Shown here: positions 17,031 through 26,876 of the stretch, piece by piece
How positions within the stretch are numbered: the stretch's first letter is position 1
How the letters are laid out: the number at the start of each line of letters is the position of its first letter
Assembly: GCF_003667315.2 (NCBI RefSeq)
Contig: NZ_RCTZ02000001.1
Location: 248,001 to 312,000 of the forward strand
Direction: 5' to 3'
Source: Tropicibacter alexandrii
Lineage (GTDB): Bacteria; Pseudomonadota; Alphaproteobacteria; Rhodobacterales; Rhodobacteraceae
DNA length: 64,000 nucleotides
The notes under the pieces: model-generated
What the model was told of the DNA's origin: nothing
What the model saw: the letters and a program-made list of their open reading frames with translations, nothing else
The model's database searches: none
Position numbers and translations under genes: made by a program

Positions 17031-18602
17031 ATGACCCAAGCCCAGCATGACCGCCTTCTGATCATCGACTTTGGCAGCCAGGTAACGCAGCTGATCGCGC
17101 GTCGCCTGCGCGAGCTGAATGTCTATTGCGAAATCCATCCCTACCAGAACGTCACCGATGACAGTCTGAGGGAATTTGCCCCCAAGGCCATCATCTTTTC
17201 CGGCGGCCCGGATTCGGTGATGCGCGAGGGCAGCCCCCGCCCGCCCAAGGCGGCCTATGAGCTGGGCGTGCCGATTCTCGGCATCTGCTATGGCCAGCAG
17301 GTGATGATGCATGACCTCGGCGGCCGGGTCGAAGCGGGCGAACACGCCACCGCCGAATTCGGGCGCGCCTACGTTTCGCCGACCGAGCGGACCACCGATT
17401 TCTTCAACGGCTGGTTCATGGACGGCACGGGGCGCGAGCAGGTCTGGATGAGCCACGGTGACCACGTCGCCGAACTGGCCCCGGGGTTCGAGGTCTACGG
17501 CACCTCGCCCGGCGCGCCCTTCGCGATGACCGCCGACCTCGACCGCCGCTTTTACGCGGTGCAGTTCCACCCCGAGGTCCATCACACGCCCAACGGCAAG
17601 ACTCTATACGAGAATTTCATCAAGCTGGCGGGTTTCACCGGCGACTGGACGATGAACGCCTATCGCGAGGAAATGATTGCGAAAATCCGCGAGCAGGTCG
17701 GCGACAAGAAGGTCATCTGCGCGCTGTCCGGCGGCGTCGACAGCTCCGTCACCGGCATCCTTCTGCACGAGGCGATTGGCGACCAGCTGACCTGCGTCTT
17801 CGTCGATCATGGCCTCTTGCGCCTGAACGAAGCGGAGCAGGTCGTCGCCATGTTCCGCGACAACTACAATCTCAACCTGATCCATGCGGACGAGGCCGAC
17901 CTGTTCCTCGGCGCGCTTGAGGGCGTCAGCGATCCCGAGGTCAAACGCAAGACCATCGGCAAGCTGTTCATCGACGTGTTCCAGAAATACGCCGACCAGA
18001 TCGAGGGCGCCGAATTCCTCGCGCAAGGCACGCTCTACCCCGACGTGATCGAAAGCGTCAGCTTCAGCGGCGGCCCGTCGGTGACGATCAAATCGCACCA
18101 CAATGTCGGTGGCCTTCCGGAAAAGATGGGGCTCAAGCTGGTCGAACCGCTGCGCGAGTTGTTCAAGGACGAGGTGCGTGCACTGGGTCACGAACTCGGC
18201 CTGCCCGCGTCGTTCATCGGCCGCCATCCCTTCCCCGGGCCGGGTCTGGCGATCCGCTGCCCCGGCGAGATCACCCGCGACAAGCTGGAGATTCTGCGCA
18301 AGGCCGACGCGATCTATATCGACCAGATCCGCAAGCACGGTTTGTATGACGAGATCTGGCAGGCCTTCGCCGCGATCCTGCCAATGCGCACCGTGGGCGT
18401 GATGGGGGACGGGCGTACATACGATTACGCCCTCGCCCTGCGCGCGGTGACGTCGGTCGATGGCATGACGGCGGATTATTATCCGTTCACGCATGACTTC
18501 CTCGGCGAGACCTCGACCCGGATCATCAACGAGGTAAAGGGCGTCAACCGCGTCTTCTACGATTGCACGTCCAAACCGCCCGGCACGATCGAGCTGGAGT
18601 GA
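17031..18602 (+). CDS. guaA: GMP synthase (glutamine-hydrolysing)
   Basis: This 523-residue enzyme converts XMP, glutamine and ATP to GMP. The N-terminal class I amidotransferase domain has C86 in [11 protein letters not shown] and the His-Glu of QFHPEVHHT. The ATP pyrophosphatase domain carries the P-loop [12 protein letters not shown], and the C-terminal dimerisation domain ends [11 protein letters not shown]. The start ATG follows AGGGAGAC at ideal spacing. It stands alone, followed by a hairpin-rich 149-base gap before the homocysteine methyltransferase gene. Confidence 0.97.
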   Translation: MTQAQHDRLLIIDFGSQVTQLIARRLRELNVYCEIHPYQNVTDDSLREFAPKAIIFSGGPDSVMREGSPRPPKAAYELGVPILGICYGQQVMMHDLGGRVEAGEHATAEFGRAYVSPTERTTDFFNGWFMDGTGREQVWMSHGDHVAELAPGFEVYGTSPGAPFAMTADLDRRFYAVQFHPEVHHTPNGKTLYENFIKLAGFTGDWTMNAYREEMIAKIREQVGDKKVICALSGGVDSSVTGILLHEAIGDQLTCVFVDHGLLRLNEAEQVVAMFRDNYNLNLIHADEADLFLGALEGVSDPEVKRKTIGKLFIDVFQKYADQIEGAEFLAQGTLYPDVIESVSFSGGPSVTIKSHHNVGGLPEKMGLKLVEPLRELFKDEVRALGHELGLPASFIGRHPFPGPGLAIRCPGEITRDKLEILRKADAIYIDQIRKHGLYDEIWQAFAAILPMRTVGVMGDGRTYDYALALRAVTSVDGMTADYYPFTHDFLGETSTRIINEVKGVNRVFYDCTSKPPGTIELE

Positions 18603-18609
18603 CCCAAAG

Positions 18610-18664
18610 GGATGGTGGGCGGGGCGCCTTCGAGCGAAGCGAGAACAGCGTCGTCCCACCATCC
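18610..18664. repeat. Long imperfect palindrome between guaA and the homocysteine methyltransferase gene
   Basis: GGATGGTGGG (18610-18619) pairs with CCCACCATCC (18655-18664) around a GC-rich inner part. It resembles the GGATGGGTC/GACCCATCC palindromes at 23313 and 52673 and may be a related intergenic repeat or a terminator for guaA. A smaller hairpin, GGCTGTG-AAA-CACAGCC, lies downstream at about 18708-18724, just before the next gene. It did not match any SAM or SAH riboswitch pattern that I know. Confidence 0.55.
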
Positions 18665-18751
18665 TCCTCATATAAAACATGCGTATTATGAATTTGCCTT
18701 GCCTTGCGGGCTGTGAAACACAGCCAGTGCATGCAAACAAAGGTTCCCTTC

Positions 18752-19777
18752 ATGACCGACGCACTGACCCGCGCCCTCGCCTCGCGCGACTGGATTCTCG
18801 CCGACGGCGCCACCGGCACAAACCTGTTCAACATGGGGCTCCAGTCCGGTGACGCGCCGGAATTCTGGAACCGTGACGAACCCGAGAAAATCCGCACCCT
18901 GTATCGCAACGCGGTCGAGGCCGGGTCCGATCTGTTCCTGACCAACAGCTTCGGCGCCAATGCCTCGCGCTTGAAACTGCACGATGCCGCAGACAAGGCC
19001 TATGAATTCTCGAAACTCGCCGCGGAACTTGGCCGCGAGGTTGCCGACGCCTCGGGTCGTGAGATCATCGTTGCCGGCTCCGTCGGCCCCACCGGCGAGA
19101 TCATGGGCGCGGCGGGCACGCTCACCCACGAAAGCGCCGTCGCCATGTTCGAGGAAACCGGGCGCGGCCTGCTGGATGGCGGCGCGGATGTGCTCTGGGT
19201 CGAAACCATCTCCGCCCCCGAGGAATACAAGGCCGCCGCCGAAGCCTTTGCCAATCTGAACGCGCCATGGTGCGGCACCATGAGCTTCGACACCGCCGGG
19301 CGCACCATGATGGGTCTGACCTCCGAGGCGATGGTCAAGATGGTCGAAGACCTGCCCAATCCGCCCATCGGTTTTGGCGCCAATTGCGGCGTCGGCGCTT
19401 CTGACCTGCTGCGCACTGTGCTGGGCTTTGCCGCCACCGGCACCGAACGCCCGATCATCGCCAAGGGCAATGCGGGCATCCCGAAATATGTCGATGGCCA
19501 CATCCACTATGACGGCACGCCCGAGCTGATGGGCGAATATGCCGTGATGGCACGGGCTTGTGGGGCCAAGATCATCGGCGGCTGCTGCGGCACCATGCCC
19601 GACCACCTGCGCGCCATGCGTGCGGCGCTGGAAACCCGCGAGCCGGGTCCGCGCCCCACGCTTGAAGAAATCGCCGCGACACTGGGCGGCTTCTCGTCCG
19701 ACAGCGACGGCACGGGCGACGACGCGACCGAGGGCCGCGCCCGCCGTGGCAGCCGCCGCCGCAGCAAGGCAGATTGA
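18752..19777 (+). CDS. bmt: Homocysteine S-methyltransferase (Bmt/BHMT type), probable methionine synthase component
   Basis: This 341-residue zinc enzyme of the homocysteine methyltransferase family shows ILADGATGTNLFNMGL, LTNSFGANASRL, GSVGPTGE, the first zinc cysteine in GFGANCGVG and the paired cysteines in IIGGCCGTMPDH. Databases usually label such genes betaine-homocysteine methyltransferase. In the Roseobacter group this architecture, together with a stand-alone corrinoid protein, has been reported to act as part of a split MetH. The basic, low-complexity C terminus (about 315-341, ending RRGSRRRSKAD) is extra to the catalytic barrel. The matching corrinoid protein lies 1.3 kb downstream on the same strand. 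Confidence 0.9.
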   Translation: MTDALTRALASRDWILADGATGTNLFNMGLQSGDAPEFWNRDEPEKIRTLYRNAVEAGSDLFLTNSFGANASRLKLHDAADKAYEFSKLAAELGREVADASGREIIVAGSVGPTGEIMGAAGTLTHESAVAMFEETGRGLLDGGADVLWVETISAPEEYKAAAEAFANLNAPWCGTMSFDTAGRTMMGLTSEAMVKMVEDLPNPPIGFGANCGVGASDLLRTVLGFAATGTERPIIAKGNAGIPKYVDGHIHYDGTPELMGEYAVMARACGAKIIGGCCGTMPDHLRAMRAALETREPGPRPTLEEIAATLGGFSSDSDGTGDDATEGRARRGSRRRSKAD

Positions 19778-19819
19778 GCCATGACGACCGCCTGCATCAG
19801 GCCCGCCGCGTGCGGGCGG

Positions 19820-20905
19820 TCAGAACAACGACAGTTGGTCGCCCGCCTTCGGGGGGACGCGAAAAAGGTCGCATCGCAAGGGTGGCTGGGCTTCATCGAG
19901 GCCCAACGCACGCGTCGCGCGCCTGAACCGCTGCGCGATCAAGTCGGCATAGGGTCCTTCCCCACGCATCCGTACATGCCATTTCGGCGAGTAGACCGCG
20001 CCGCCATGCATGGCGCGCAGGTGGCCCATGATCCGCGCCGCGCGGTCCGGGTAATGCTCGGCCAGCCAGTCCTGCCACAGCTCGGCAACCTCCAGCGGCA
20101 GCCGCAACATGATCCAGCTGGCCGAGGTGGCGCCCGCATCGCGCCCGGCTTCGAGGATATGTTCCAGCTCCGGATCGGTCAGCGCCGGGATCATCGGCGA
20201 GGCCATGACGCGCACCGGAACCCCGGCGTCGGTCAAGCGGCGGATCACCGCAAGACGGCGCAGGGGCGCGGGACAGCGCGGCTCCATCTTGCGCGACAGG
20301 GCTGCGTCCAGCGAGGTGACCGACAGGCCCACCCGCGCCAATCCCTGCCCGGCCATATCCGACAGAATGTCGATATCCCGTTCGATCAACGTGCCTTTGG
20401 TGACGATGGCCACCGGGTGGCGAAAGTCGCGCAGCACCTCGAGACAGGCGCGCATGATGCCGCGATCGCGCTCGACCGGCTGATAGGGGTCGGTGTTGGT
20501 GCCGATGGCCAACGGCGCCACCGCGTAGCGTTTCGCCGACAATTCGCGCGCCAGCACCTCGGGCGCGTCGGGGCGCGCAATCAGCCGGGTCTCGAAATCC
20601 AAGCCCGGCGACAGCCCCAGATAGGCATGGGTCGGGCGGGCGAAACAATAGATGCAGCCATGCTCGCACCCCCGGTAGGGGTTGAGCGACCGGTCAAAGG
20701 GCAGATCCGGGGACTTGACGTAGTTGATGATACTGCGCGGGCGTTCCTCGGTGACGACTGTGCGCCACGCAGCCGTCTCTTCGGGCAGGTCCCAGCCGTC
20801 ATCCACCGGCACGTGGCTGAAACGCTCGAACCGGCCGGTCGCGGAACTCGCCGCGCCGCGCCCCGGACGCAACGATTTGTCGATGATGATGGGCACGTCA
20901 TCCAT
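19820..20905 (-). CDS. PA0069-family radical SAM protein
   Basis: This 361-residue protein has the radical SAM motif CEHGCIYC (C80, C84, C87) in the context LNPYRGCEHGCIYCFARPTH. That context is typical of the SplB-like/PA0069 group. A TIM-barrel core follows (IGTNTDPYQPVE, VTKGTLIERDIDIL, MASPMIPALTD), and the C terminus ends RVPPKAGDQLSLF. The substrate is unknown. It sits on the opposite strand between the homocysteine methyltransferase and corrinoid-protein genes. No specific link to methyl transfer can be read from it, though its place there may be conserved in relatives. Confidence 0.85.
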   Translation of the reverse strand: MDDVPIIIDKSLRPGRGAASSATGRFERFSHVPVDDGWDLPEETAAWRTVVTEERPRSIINYVKSPDLPFDRSLNPYRGCEHGCIYCFARPTHAYLGLSPGLDFETRLIARPDAPEVLARELSAKRYAVAPLAIGTNTDPYQPVERDRGIMRACLEVLRDFRHPVAIVTKGTLIERDIDILSDMAGQGLARVGLSVTSLDAALSRKMEPRCPAPLRRLAVIRRLTDAGVPVRVMASPMIPALTDPELEHILEAGRDAGATSASWIMLRLPLEVAELWQDWLAEHYPDRAARIMGHLRAMHGGAVYSPKWHVRMRGEGPYADLIAQRFRRATRALGLDEAQPPLRCDLFRVPPKAGDQLSLF

Positions 20906-21077
20906 GCCCCCAAACTAGAACACAGCAAGAACATTGACAAGCCGGAGGCATTCTTGGCCACTCAGGTCGGAAGCGCCTTACCGCATGTCGCAATCCGCCA
21001 ATTGCCTGCGCAAAAACCTGACAGATAGTCGCAACAATACGGGACCTCCCCGGCCCCCCGATCCAAGGAATACTGAC

Positions 21078-21782
<705 letters not shown>

Positions 21783-21805
21783 GCCTTGCGTCCCTGAACG
21801 ATCTG

Positions 21806-21838
21806 AAGGCCCCTCCGGACGGTGGGGCCTTTTCTTTT
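21806..21838 (+). terminator. Intrinsic terminator after the corrinoid protein gene
   Basis: AAGGCCCC pairs with GGGGCCTT around TCCGGACGGT, followed by TTTTCTTTT. It starts 24 bases beyond the stop. Confidence 0.9.
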
Positions 21839-21875
21839 GCGGCGGATCTGTCCATGCTCGCCACGGGAGCACCGC

Positions 21876-22091
21876 ATGAAACTTGATACACTTGTATTGA
21901 TCACCGTCTGCGTCCTCGCCGGGTTCGCGGTCACGACGTGGTTGAGCATGCTCGTACTGGCGGCCTTTGCGGTGCCTTTTGCGTGGCTTGCCCTGTTTCC
22001 CGCGGCGCTGGTGGGATACGTGATCTACCGGGTGATCGCCGAACGCGTCGGCAATGCCGAAGACGACCACTATGACGGGATGAAACACTGA
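21876..22091 (+). CDS. Small two-segment membrane protein
   Basis: This 71-residue protein has two long hydrophobic segments (about 5-29 and 31-52) and a charged C terminus rich in Asp, His and Lys (AEDDHYDGMKH). The ATG at 21876 is behind CGGGAG. Its stop shares one base with the ATG of the YbjQ gene, so the two are coupled. I do not recognise a family. It may be a membrane partner of the YbjQ-type protein. Confidence 0.7.
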   Translation: MKLDTLVLITVCVLAGFAVTTWLSMLVLAAFAVPFAWLALFPAALVGYVIYRVIAERVGNAEDDHYDGMKH

Positions 22092-22405
22092 TGCTGATCG
22101 CCACCACGGATACGCTTGCGGGCCACACCGTGACCCTGTCGCTTGGGCTGGTCCGCGGCGCGACCGTGCGGTCCAAGCATGTCGGCACCGACATCGTGGC
22201 CGCGCTGAAATCCATCGTCGGCGGCGAATTGTCCGGCTATTCGTCCTTGATGGCGGGTGCGCGGGAACAGGCCATCGACCGGATGATCGCCGAGGCCGAG
22301 AAGATGGGCGCCGACGCCATCGTCGGCATGCGGATCCAGACTTCGGCCATTGCCAAGGGCGCGTCCGAGATCGTCGCCTATGGAACCGCCGTCCGTCTGG
22401 GTTGA
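22091..22405 (+). CDS. YbjQ family (UPF0145) protein
   Basis: This 104-residue protein matches the YbjQ/UPF0145 family: TLAGHTVTLSLGLVRGATVR, then the GGELSGYSSLMAGAREQAID loop and the C-terminal GADAIVGMRIQTS and EIVAYGTAV strands. Members form a pentameric fold sometimes labelled a heavy-metal-binding domain, but the role is unclear. The start overlaps the preceding small membrane-protein stop by one base. It ends 82 bases before the next small membrane gene. Confidence 0.9.
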   Translation: MLIATTDTLAGHTVTLSLGLVRGATVRSKHVGTDIVAALKSIVGGELSGYSSLMAGAREQAIDRMIAEAEKMGADAIVGMRIQTSAIAKGASEIVAYGTAVRLG

Positions 22406-22487
22406 GCAGCGGATATCCGCGAAAATCTCCAATCCAGCCTTTTTCTTTTCACCCATTTGCCACATATAAGAGGTATAGGAGGTCCGA

Positions 22488-22661
22488 ATGCCCGTCACAT
22501 CCTTTGCCATGCTTGTCTTTCTCGTGATCGCCGCAGCGGCGCTGACCGTCTGGGCCGTCGCATCGTGGGGTTTGCTGACCATGCTTCCGGTTCTCCTTCT
22601 GGCTGTGCTGGTTGCCCGATGGGCGCTTGCGCACGTACCTTACGATGACCACCGAACCTGA
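22488..22661 (+). CDS. 57-residue membrane microprotein overlapping the DUF1638 gene
   Basis: The ATG at 22488 follows a near-perfect Shine-Dalgarno sequence (AGGAGGT, spacing 4-5). It encodes 57 residues: a hydrophobic segment MLVFLVIAAAALTVWAVASW, a second segment LLTMLPVLLLAVLVARWAL, and the tail HVPYDDHRT. Codon use (GTC, GCC, CTG, ACC) is that of real genes here. Its last 17 bases overlap the start of the DUF1638 gene in another frame, which suggests translational coupling. No family is recognised. A role as a small membrane protein is inferred from hydrophobicity only. Confidence 0.72.
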   Translation: MPVTSFAMLVFLVIAAAALTVWAVASWGLLTMLPVLLLAVLVARWALAHVPYDDHRT

Positions 22662-23304
22662 CGCAGCCCCCCTGCCCGATGATGTAACGCTGACGCGCGA
22701 CGGACTTGCCCCGCGTGGCGAAGGCCGTGTTCTGCTGATCGCCTGCGGCGCGCTGGCGCGGGAAATCCTTGCGCTGCGCGATCGCAACGGGTGGGACCAC
22801 CTCGACCTGACCTGCCTGCCCGCGATCCTGCACAACCATCCGGAAAAGATCACCGACGCGGTGCGAACCGCCGTGGACAAGCATCGCGACGACTACGCGC
22901 GGATTTGCGTGGTTTACGCCGATTGCGGCACTGGCGGCCTGCTGGAGGCAGCCTGCGCCGAGATGGGTGTCGCGCTGGTGCCGGGTCCGCATTGTTATGC
23001 ATTCTTCGACGGGATCGACCGATTCGCCGCACGGGACGAAATCACCGCCTTCTACCTGACGGATTTCCTTGTCCGGCAATTCGATGCCTTCGTGTGGAAG
23101 CCGCTCGGTCTCGACCGGCACCCGCAACTGCGCGACATGTATTTCGGACATTATGAGACGTTGGTCTATCTCGCGCAGACCGACGACCCCGAACTGACCG
23201 CCAAGGCAGAGGCGCAGGCGGCGCGGTTGGGGCTGCGCTTCGAACGTCGGATGACCGGCTACGGCGATCTCGCGACCACCCTGTCGCACTGGGCAGACCG
23301 TTGA
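22645..23304 (+). CDS. DUF1638 family protein
   Basis: This 219-residue soluble protein has the DUF1638 motifs VLLIACGALAREILALRDR near the N terminus, LTCLPAILHNHPEKI, VVYADCGTGGLLE and GPHCYAFFDG, with conserved Cys and His residues that could bind a metal. Genes of this family often lie near corrinoid-dependent methyltransferases of the MttB/MtgB type. Here the corrinoid protein is 0.9 kb upstream and the MttB-like gene 7.4 kb away. The start ATG at 22645 lies inside the preceding microprotein gene. The function is not established; a corrinoid-related role is an inference from neighbours. Confidence 0.85.
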   Translation: MTTEPDAAPLPDDVTLTRDGLAPRGEGRVLLIACGALAREILALRDRNGWDHLDLTCLPAILHNHPEKITDAVRTAVDKHRDDYARICVVYADCGTGGLLEAACAEMGVALVPGPHCYAFFDGIDRFAARDEITAFYLTDFLVRQFDAFVWKPLGLDRHPQLRDMYFGHYETLVYLAQTDDPELTAKAEAQAARLGLRFERRMTGYGDLATTLSHWADR

Positions 23305-23312
23305 TCTGAGGG

Positions 23313-23334
23313 AGGATGGGTCGAGACCCATCCT
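23313..23334. repeat. Palindromic intergenic repeat, copy 1
   Basis: GGATGGGTC-GA-GACCCATCC with one further A-T pair. The same palindrome (GG loop, longer arms) recurs at 52673-52698. It sits between the convergent DUF1638 and polysaccharide deacetylase genes and may also act as a terminator. Confidence 0.75.
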
Positions 23335-23339
23335 ACCCG

Positions 23340-24839
23340 CTATTGCCCTGCGGACTCGATCAGGACAGTGGAAACCGGGACCAGCGCAATCGCCCCGCTG
23401 CGGTCCTGCAATCCCCAAAGCAACAGCGCCGAGATCGTGTCGGGCCGCAGCCGCCCCAACATGATCACAGCCCCTTCCTGACGCGCACGAAACGCCGCCT
23501 GATCCAGCGTGCGACGGATGACGGTGCTGTCCTGCCCTTCGGAATCGAGGTCCCGGAACAAGGTCGCCGAGGGTACGCCGGCCTTCAGCGCCAGCTTTTG
23601 CGCCGTGTTCAGACCTTTCGGCATCATGACCACGCCATGTCCGCTTTCGGAGAGAACGGACGTCACTTGGTCAGAGACCTCCTTGCTGGGTTGCAGGCTG
23701 GCCTCCGGGTCTTCGATCACCGCGACCGCCTCGGACAGCTGTGCCAGCGTTCCGGACAAGGTGACCTCGACATCCGAAGGACGCGCCCCGGCTGGCAGGC
23801 TGGCCATGGCCAGCACTTCGAAGCCCATGTCACGATAGGCCGCCTGCGCGCCCGCAGGATCGGGATGATCCGGCGTGATGGCAAAGCTGACCGGGAACGG
23901 GAAGGCATCGAACGCATCCGGACCCATGACCTGCGTGCCGTCATCGACCAACACGATCGCCATGCGCGGGACATCGGCGGCCACCTCGACCGGCGCGGCA
24001 AAGCGCAAGAGCGGGCTGTCCGGGGTCGGCTCGGCGACGGGCTCCGCGTCCGGTTCTTCGGCCCCGATGCGCGGCAAGCGGCCCTCGGGAACGGCGGGCG
24101 TGCGATCCAGCAAGGACCCTGCTGGACGACCGATACGCACGCCGTCCTCTGCCGGTGCGTCCTCCGGTTCGGTAACGCCGGGTCTGACCGTTACCCGGGG
24201 TTCGGGTTCGGGCTCGGCGTTGGGTTCGGGCTCTGGTTCGGCATCGGCTTCGGCCACGCGGTCCGGCTCGGCTGGCGCGATCTCGGGCTGCTCCGCAGGT
24301 TCGACCCCCTCGGGCGCGATTTCAGGGGCGAGCGCGCTGTCCCCATCCGGCACCGGCGGCAGCGGCGGCTGGGCCGGGTCCAAGGAGATATCGGGTTCGG
24401 CTTCCGGTTCGGGGGCGTCGGGCGCCTGCCCCTGATCGACCGGCAAGACCGGCGCATCCGTGGCCACGGCAATCCCTGCGCCCTCGTCCGCGGGCGCTGC
24501 ACCCTCGGGGGCATCCGGCGCCGCACCGATTTCCGGCGCCTTGGGCGGGGCGGTGTCGACTCCGCTTTCCACCGGGCGGGGCGGCACGGGCGGCGCTTCG
24601 GGCTCGCCCTCGGGCGCGTCGACGGCGACTTCGGGGGCAGGCAGACGGCCCGGCTTTGCCGGGTCCTGTGGCGCTGGCGCTGCGGCTTCGGGCCGTTCGC
24701 CCGTGGGCGCAGGATAGGGCGCGGTCTCGGACGGTGCCACCGCCTGCACCGGCATCTCGCTCAGTTGCGACAAGGTCCCGGCCCCGATTCCGGCCACGAC
24801 CGTACCCCAGATTACGCCTGTCAGAAATCCGCGTGCCAT
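23340..24839 (-). CDS. Divergent polysaccharide deacetylase family protein with long Pro/Glu-rich linker
   Basis: This 499-residue protein has an N-terminal membrane segment (MARGFLTGVIWGTVVAGIGA), a very long low-complexity region of Pro, Glu, Ala and Asp (about 35-275, with many EPEPEP-like runs), and a C-terminal divergent polysaccharide deacetylase (YibQ-like) domain from about 290. The C-terminal domain has MAIVLVDDGTQ, FPVSFAITPDHPDPAG, AYRDMGFEVLAMASLP and GHGVVMMPKGLNTAQKLA. The linker is long enough to reach across the periplasm towards the peptidoglycan. The longer open frame to 25544 runs through trpG antisense, so I use the ATG at 24839. The enzyme activity of this divergent group is not established. 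Confidence 0.82.
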   Translation of the reverse strand: MARGFLTGVIWGTVVAGIGAGTLSQLSEMPVQAVAPSETAPYPAPTGERPEAAAPAPQDPAKPGRLPAPEVAVDAPEGEPEAPPVPPRPVESGVDTAPPKAPEIGAAPDAPEGAAPADEGAGIAVATDAPVLPVDQGQAPDAPEPEAEPDISLDPAQPPLPPVPDGDSALAPEIAPEGVEPAEQPEIAPAEPDRVAEADAEPEPEPNAEPEPEPRVTVRPGVTEPEDAPAEDGVRIGRPAGSLLDRTPAVPEGRLPRIGAEEPDAEPVAEPTPDSPLLRFAAPVEVAADVPRMAIVLVDDGTQVMGPDAFDAFPFPVSFAITPDHPDPAGAQAAYRDMGFEVLAMASLPAGARPSDVEVTLSGTLAQLSEAVAVIEDPEASLQPSKEVSDQVTSVLSESGHGVVMMPKGLNTAQKLALKAGVPSATLFRDLDSEGQDSTVIRRTLDQAAFRARQEGAVIMLGRLRPDTISALLLWGLQDRSGAIALVPVSTVLIESAGQ

Positions 24840-24995
24840 CGCGCCTGCCCCTTTGACCTTTGCCGGCCCGGCCCCGTGTACCCGGGCCTCGGGCGGCGTG
24901 TTCTCCCCGGCGGGCCTTGACGCCATGCCGCCCGCCTGCGCATGTATACCGCGAGTTTTGGCCCTCGTGCCAGCCCCAAGACAACGGGACCGCCC

Positions 24996-25577
24996 ATGCT
25001 TCTCCTGATCGACAATTATGACAGCTTTACCTACAATCTCGTGCACTTTCTCGGGGATTTGGGGGCCGAGGCGGTTGTCCGCCGCAACGACGCGCTGACG
25101 GTGCAGGATGCCATGGCGATGAACCCGTCGGGGATCGTGCTGTCGCCCGGGCCGGGCACGCCGTCGCAATCGGGCATTTGCCTCGCCATGGTCGAGGCCG
25201 CCGCCGAGACCGGCATTCCGCTGCTGGGCGTCTGCCTTGGCCACCAGACCATCGGGCAGGCCTTTGGCGGCACCGTGGTGCGCCATTCCGAGATCGTGCA
25301 TGGCAAGATGGGCGAAATCCACCATAAGGATGGTGGCGTTTTCAAGGGCTTGCCCTCGCCCCTGCAGATGACCCGCTATCACAGTCTGGTGGTGCAGCGC
25401 GACGATCTGCCCGAATGCCTCGACGTCACTGCCACCCTGCCCGACGGCACGATCATGGGCCTGTCGCATCGCACGCTGCCCATTCATGGGGTGCAGTTCC
25501 ACCCCGAAAGCATCGCCTCGGAACACGGGCATGACATGCTGCAAAACTTCCTGAACGAGGTGAAAATCCCCGCATGA
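24996..25577 (+). CDS. trpG: Anthranilate synthase glutamine amidotransferase component
   Basis: This 193-residue class I amidotransferase supplies ammonia to TrpE for tryptophan synthesis. It may also serve para-aminobenzoate synthesis. Motifs are [32 protein letters not shown], the catalytic C80 in [17 protein letters not shown] and the His-Glu in [14 protein letters not shown]. The ATG at 24996 is the family start. It overlaps trpD by four bases. trpE is not in the window. Confidence 0.95.
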   Translation: MLLLIDNYDSFTYNLVHFLGDLGAEAVVRRNDALTVQDAMAMNPSGIVLSPGPGTPSQSGICLAMVEAAAETGIPLLGVCLGHQTIGQAFGGTVVRHSEIVHGKMGEIHHKDGGVFKGLPSPLQMTRYHSLVVQRDDLPECLDVTATLPDGTIMGLSHRTLPIHGVQFHPESIASEHGHDMLQNFLNEVKIPA

Positions 25578-26596
25578 GTGACGACCTGAAGCCGCTGATC
25601 GGCCAAGCCGCAGACCGCCCCCTGTCCCGCGCCGAGGCCGAGACCGCCTTTACCGCGCTGTTCGAAGGGGCGGCGACGCCCGCGCAGATCGGCGGGTTGT
25701 TGATGGCGATGCGCACCCGGGGCGAGACGGTGGATGAGTATTCCGCCGCCGCCAGCGTGATGCGCGCCAAGTGCAACAAGGTCGCGGCCCCCAGTGGCGC
25801 CATGGATATCGTCGGGACGGGCGGCGACGGCAAGGGCACGCTGAACATCTCGACCGCGACGGCCTTTGTCGTGGCGGGGGCTGGCGTGCCGGTGGCCAAG
25901 CATGGCAATCGCAATCTCAGCTCGAAATCCGGCGCGGCGGATGCGCTTGGTCAGATGGGCATCGACGTGATGGTCGGGCCGGATGTGGTGGAAAAGGCGC
26001 TGGCAGAGGTCGGCATCTGCTTCATGATGGCGCCGATGCACCACCCCGCCATGGCGCATGTTGGCCCTGTTCGGGCCGAATTGGGCACGCGCACGATCTT
26101 CAACATTCTCGGTCCCTTGACCAATCCGGCCGGGGTGCGGCGGCAACTGACCGGTGCCTTCACCCGCGACCTGATCCGGCCCATGGCCGAAACCTTGGGC
26201 CAGTTGGGGTCCGAGCGCGCGTGGCTGGTCCACGGCTCGGACGGCACCGATGAGTTGACGATCACGGGTGTCAGTTGGGTTGCGGCGCTGGAGGAGGATG
26301 GCGCGATCCGCGATGTCGAGCTGCACCCCGAGGATGCGGGCCTGCCGGTTCACCCGTTCGAAGCCATCGTCGGCGGCACGCCCGAGCAGAACGGCGCGGC
26401 GTTCCGCGCGCTTCTGGCGGGCGAGGCGTCGGCCTATCGCGATGCGGTGCTGCTGAACACCGCCGCCGCTTTGACCATCGCGGGCAAGGCTGGTGACCTT
26501 CGCGAGGGTGTGGCCATGGGGCGTGAAAGCATCGACAGCGGGGCGGCGCTGGCCAAAGTCGAGGCCTTGGCAAAAGCGACCCGTCCGAAGGGCTGA
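25574..26596 (+). CDS. trpD: Anthranilate phosphoribosyltransferase
   Basis: This 340-residue enzyme transfers phosphoribose to anthranilate. It has the glycine-rich [20 protein letters not shown] loop, [31 protein letters not shown] and [16 protein letters not shown], all diagnostic. The start overlaps the trpG stop (ATGA). After it the operon is interrupted by a 280-base gap with repeats and then ung, before trpC. Confidence 0.96.
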   Translation: MSDDLKPLIGQAADRPLSRAEAETAFTALFEGAATPAQIGGLLMAMRTRGETVDEYSAAASVMRAKCNKVAAPSGAMDIVGTGGDGKGTLNISTATAFVVAGAGVPVAKHGNRNLSSKSGAADALGQMGIDVMVGPDVVEKALAEVGICFMMAPMHHPAMAHVGPVRAELGTRTIFNILGPLTNPAGVRRQLTGAFTRDLIRPMAETLGQLGSERAWLVHGSDGTDELTITGVSWVAALEEDGAIRDVELHPEDAGLPVHPFEAIVGGTPEQNGAAFRALLAGEASAYRDAVLLNTAAALTIAGKAGDLREGVAMGRESIDSGAALAKVEALAKATRPKG

Positions 26597-26670
26597 TACC
26601 GACTGCAAGACGTTCCTGCGCGCCCGACCTGTCTGGCATTGAACGGTCGGGAGCGCCGCCGTTTGGCGCA

Positions 26671-26845
26671 ATCATGCATGAAACGCCTGATTTCGTGCCT
26701 TGACTGCCCCGCTGATGGATGAAGCGATCTGAACACAAGGGCCTGCCAGTGGCATCATGCGCAAAACGCCGGTTTTCATGCTTCAAATGCCCGCGTCAGG
26801 CGGTAATCATGCACAAAACGCCCGCATTCGTCGCTCAAATACCGT
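26671..26845 (+). repeat. Three imperfect direct repeats in the trpD-ung gap, with a fourth core copy inside ung
   Basis: Copies begin at 26671, 26754 and 26806 with the consensus core ATCATGCRCAAAACGCC, followed by a looser part ending TTC-TG-CTCAAAT. A further core, ATCTTGCGCAAAACGCC, lies in ung at 26953 and is read there as LAQNAQ. In one plus frame each copy starts with ATG and would give M-(H/R)-(K/E)-T-P-x-F-(V/M), but that frame is not open across the gap. Origin and role are unknown. No other gene is seen in this gap. Confidence 0.7.
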
Positions 26846-26876
26846 CGCTTCGACCACAGGGGACGCCGCCCAAGAC

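Noticed and set aside
18665-18751. SAM or SAH riboswitch upstream of the homocysteine methyltransferase
   Set aside because: A clear hairpin (GGCTGTG-AAA-CACAGCC) is present, but the conserved bases of SAM-II, SAM/SAH and SAH riboswitches that I know are not.
24190-24720. Tandem DNA repeat in the deacetylase gene
   Set aside because: The periodic GGTTCGGG-like pattern is explained by the Glu/Pro-rich coding sequence and is not an independent repeat element.
24840-25544. N-terminal extension of the deacetylase frame
   Set aside because: It is antisense to trpG, and the residues have no family similarity. The membrane anchor starts at 24839.
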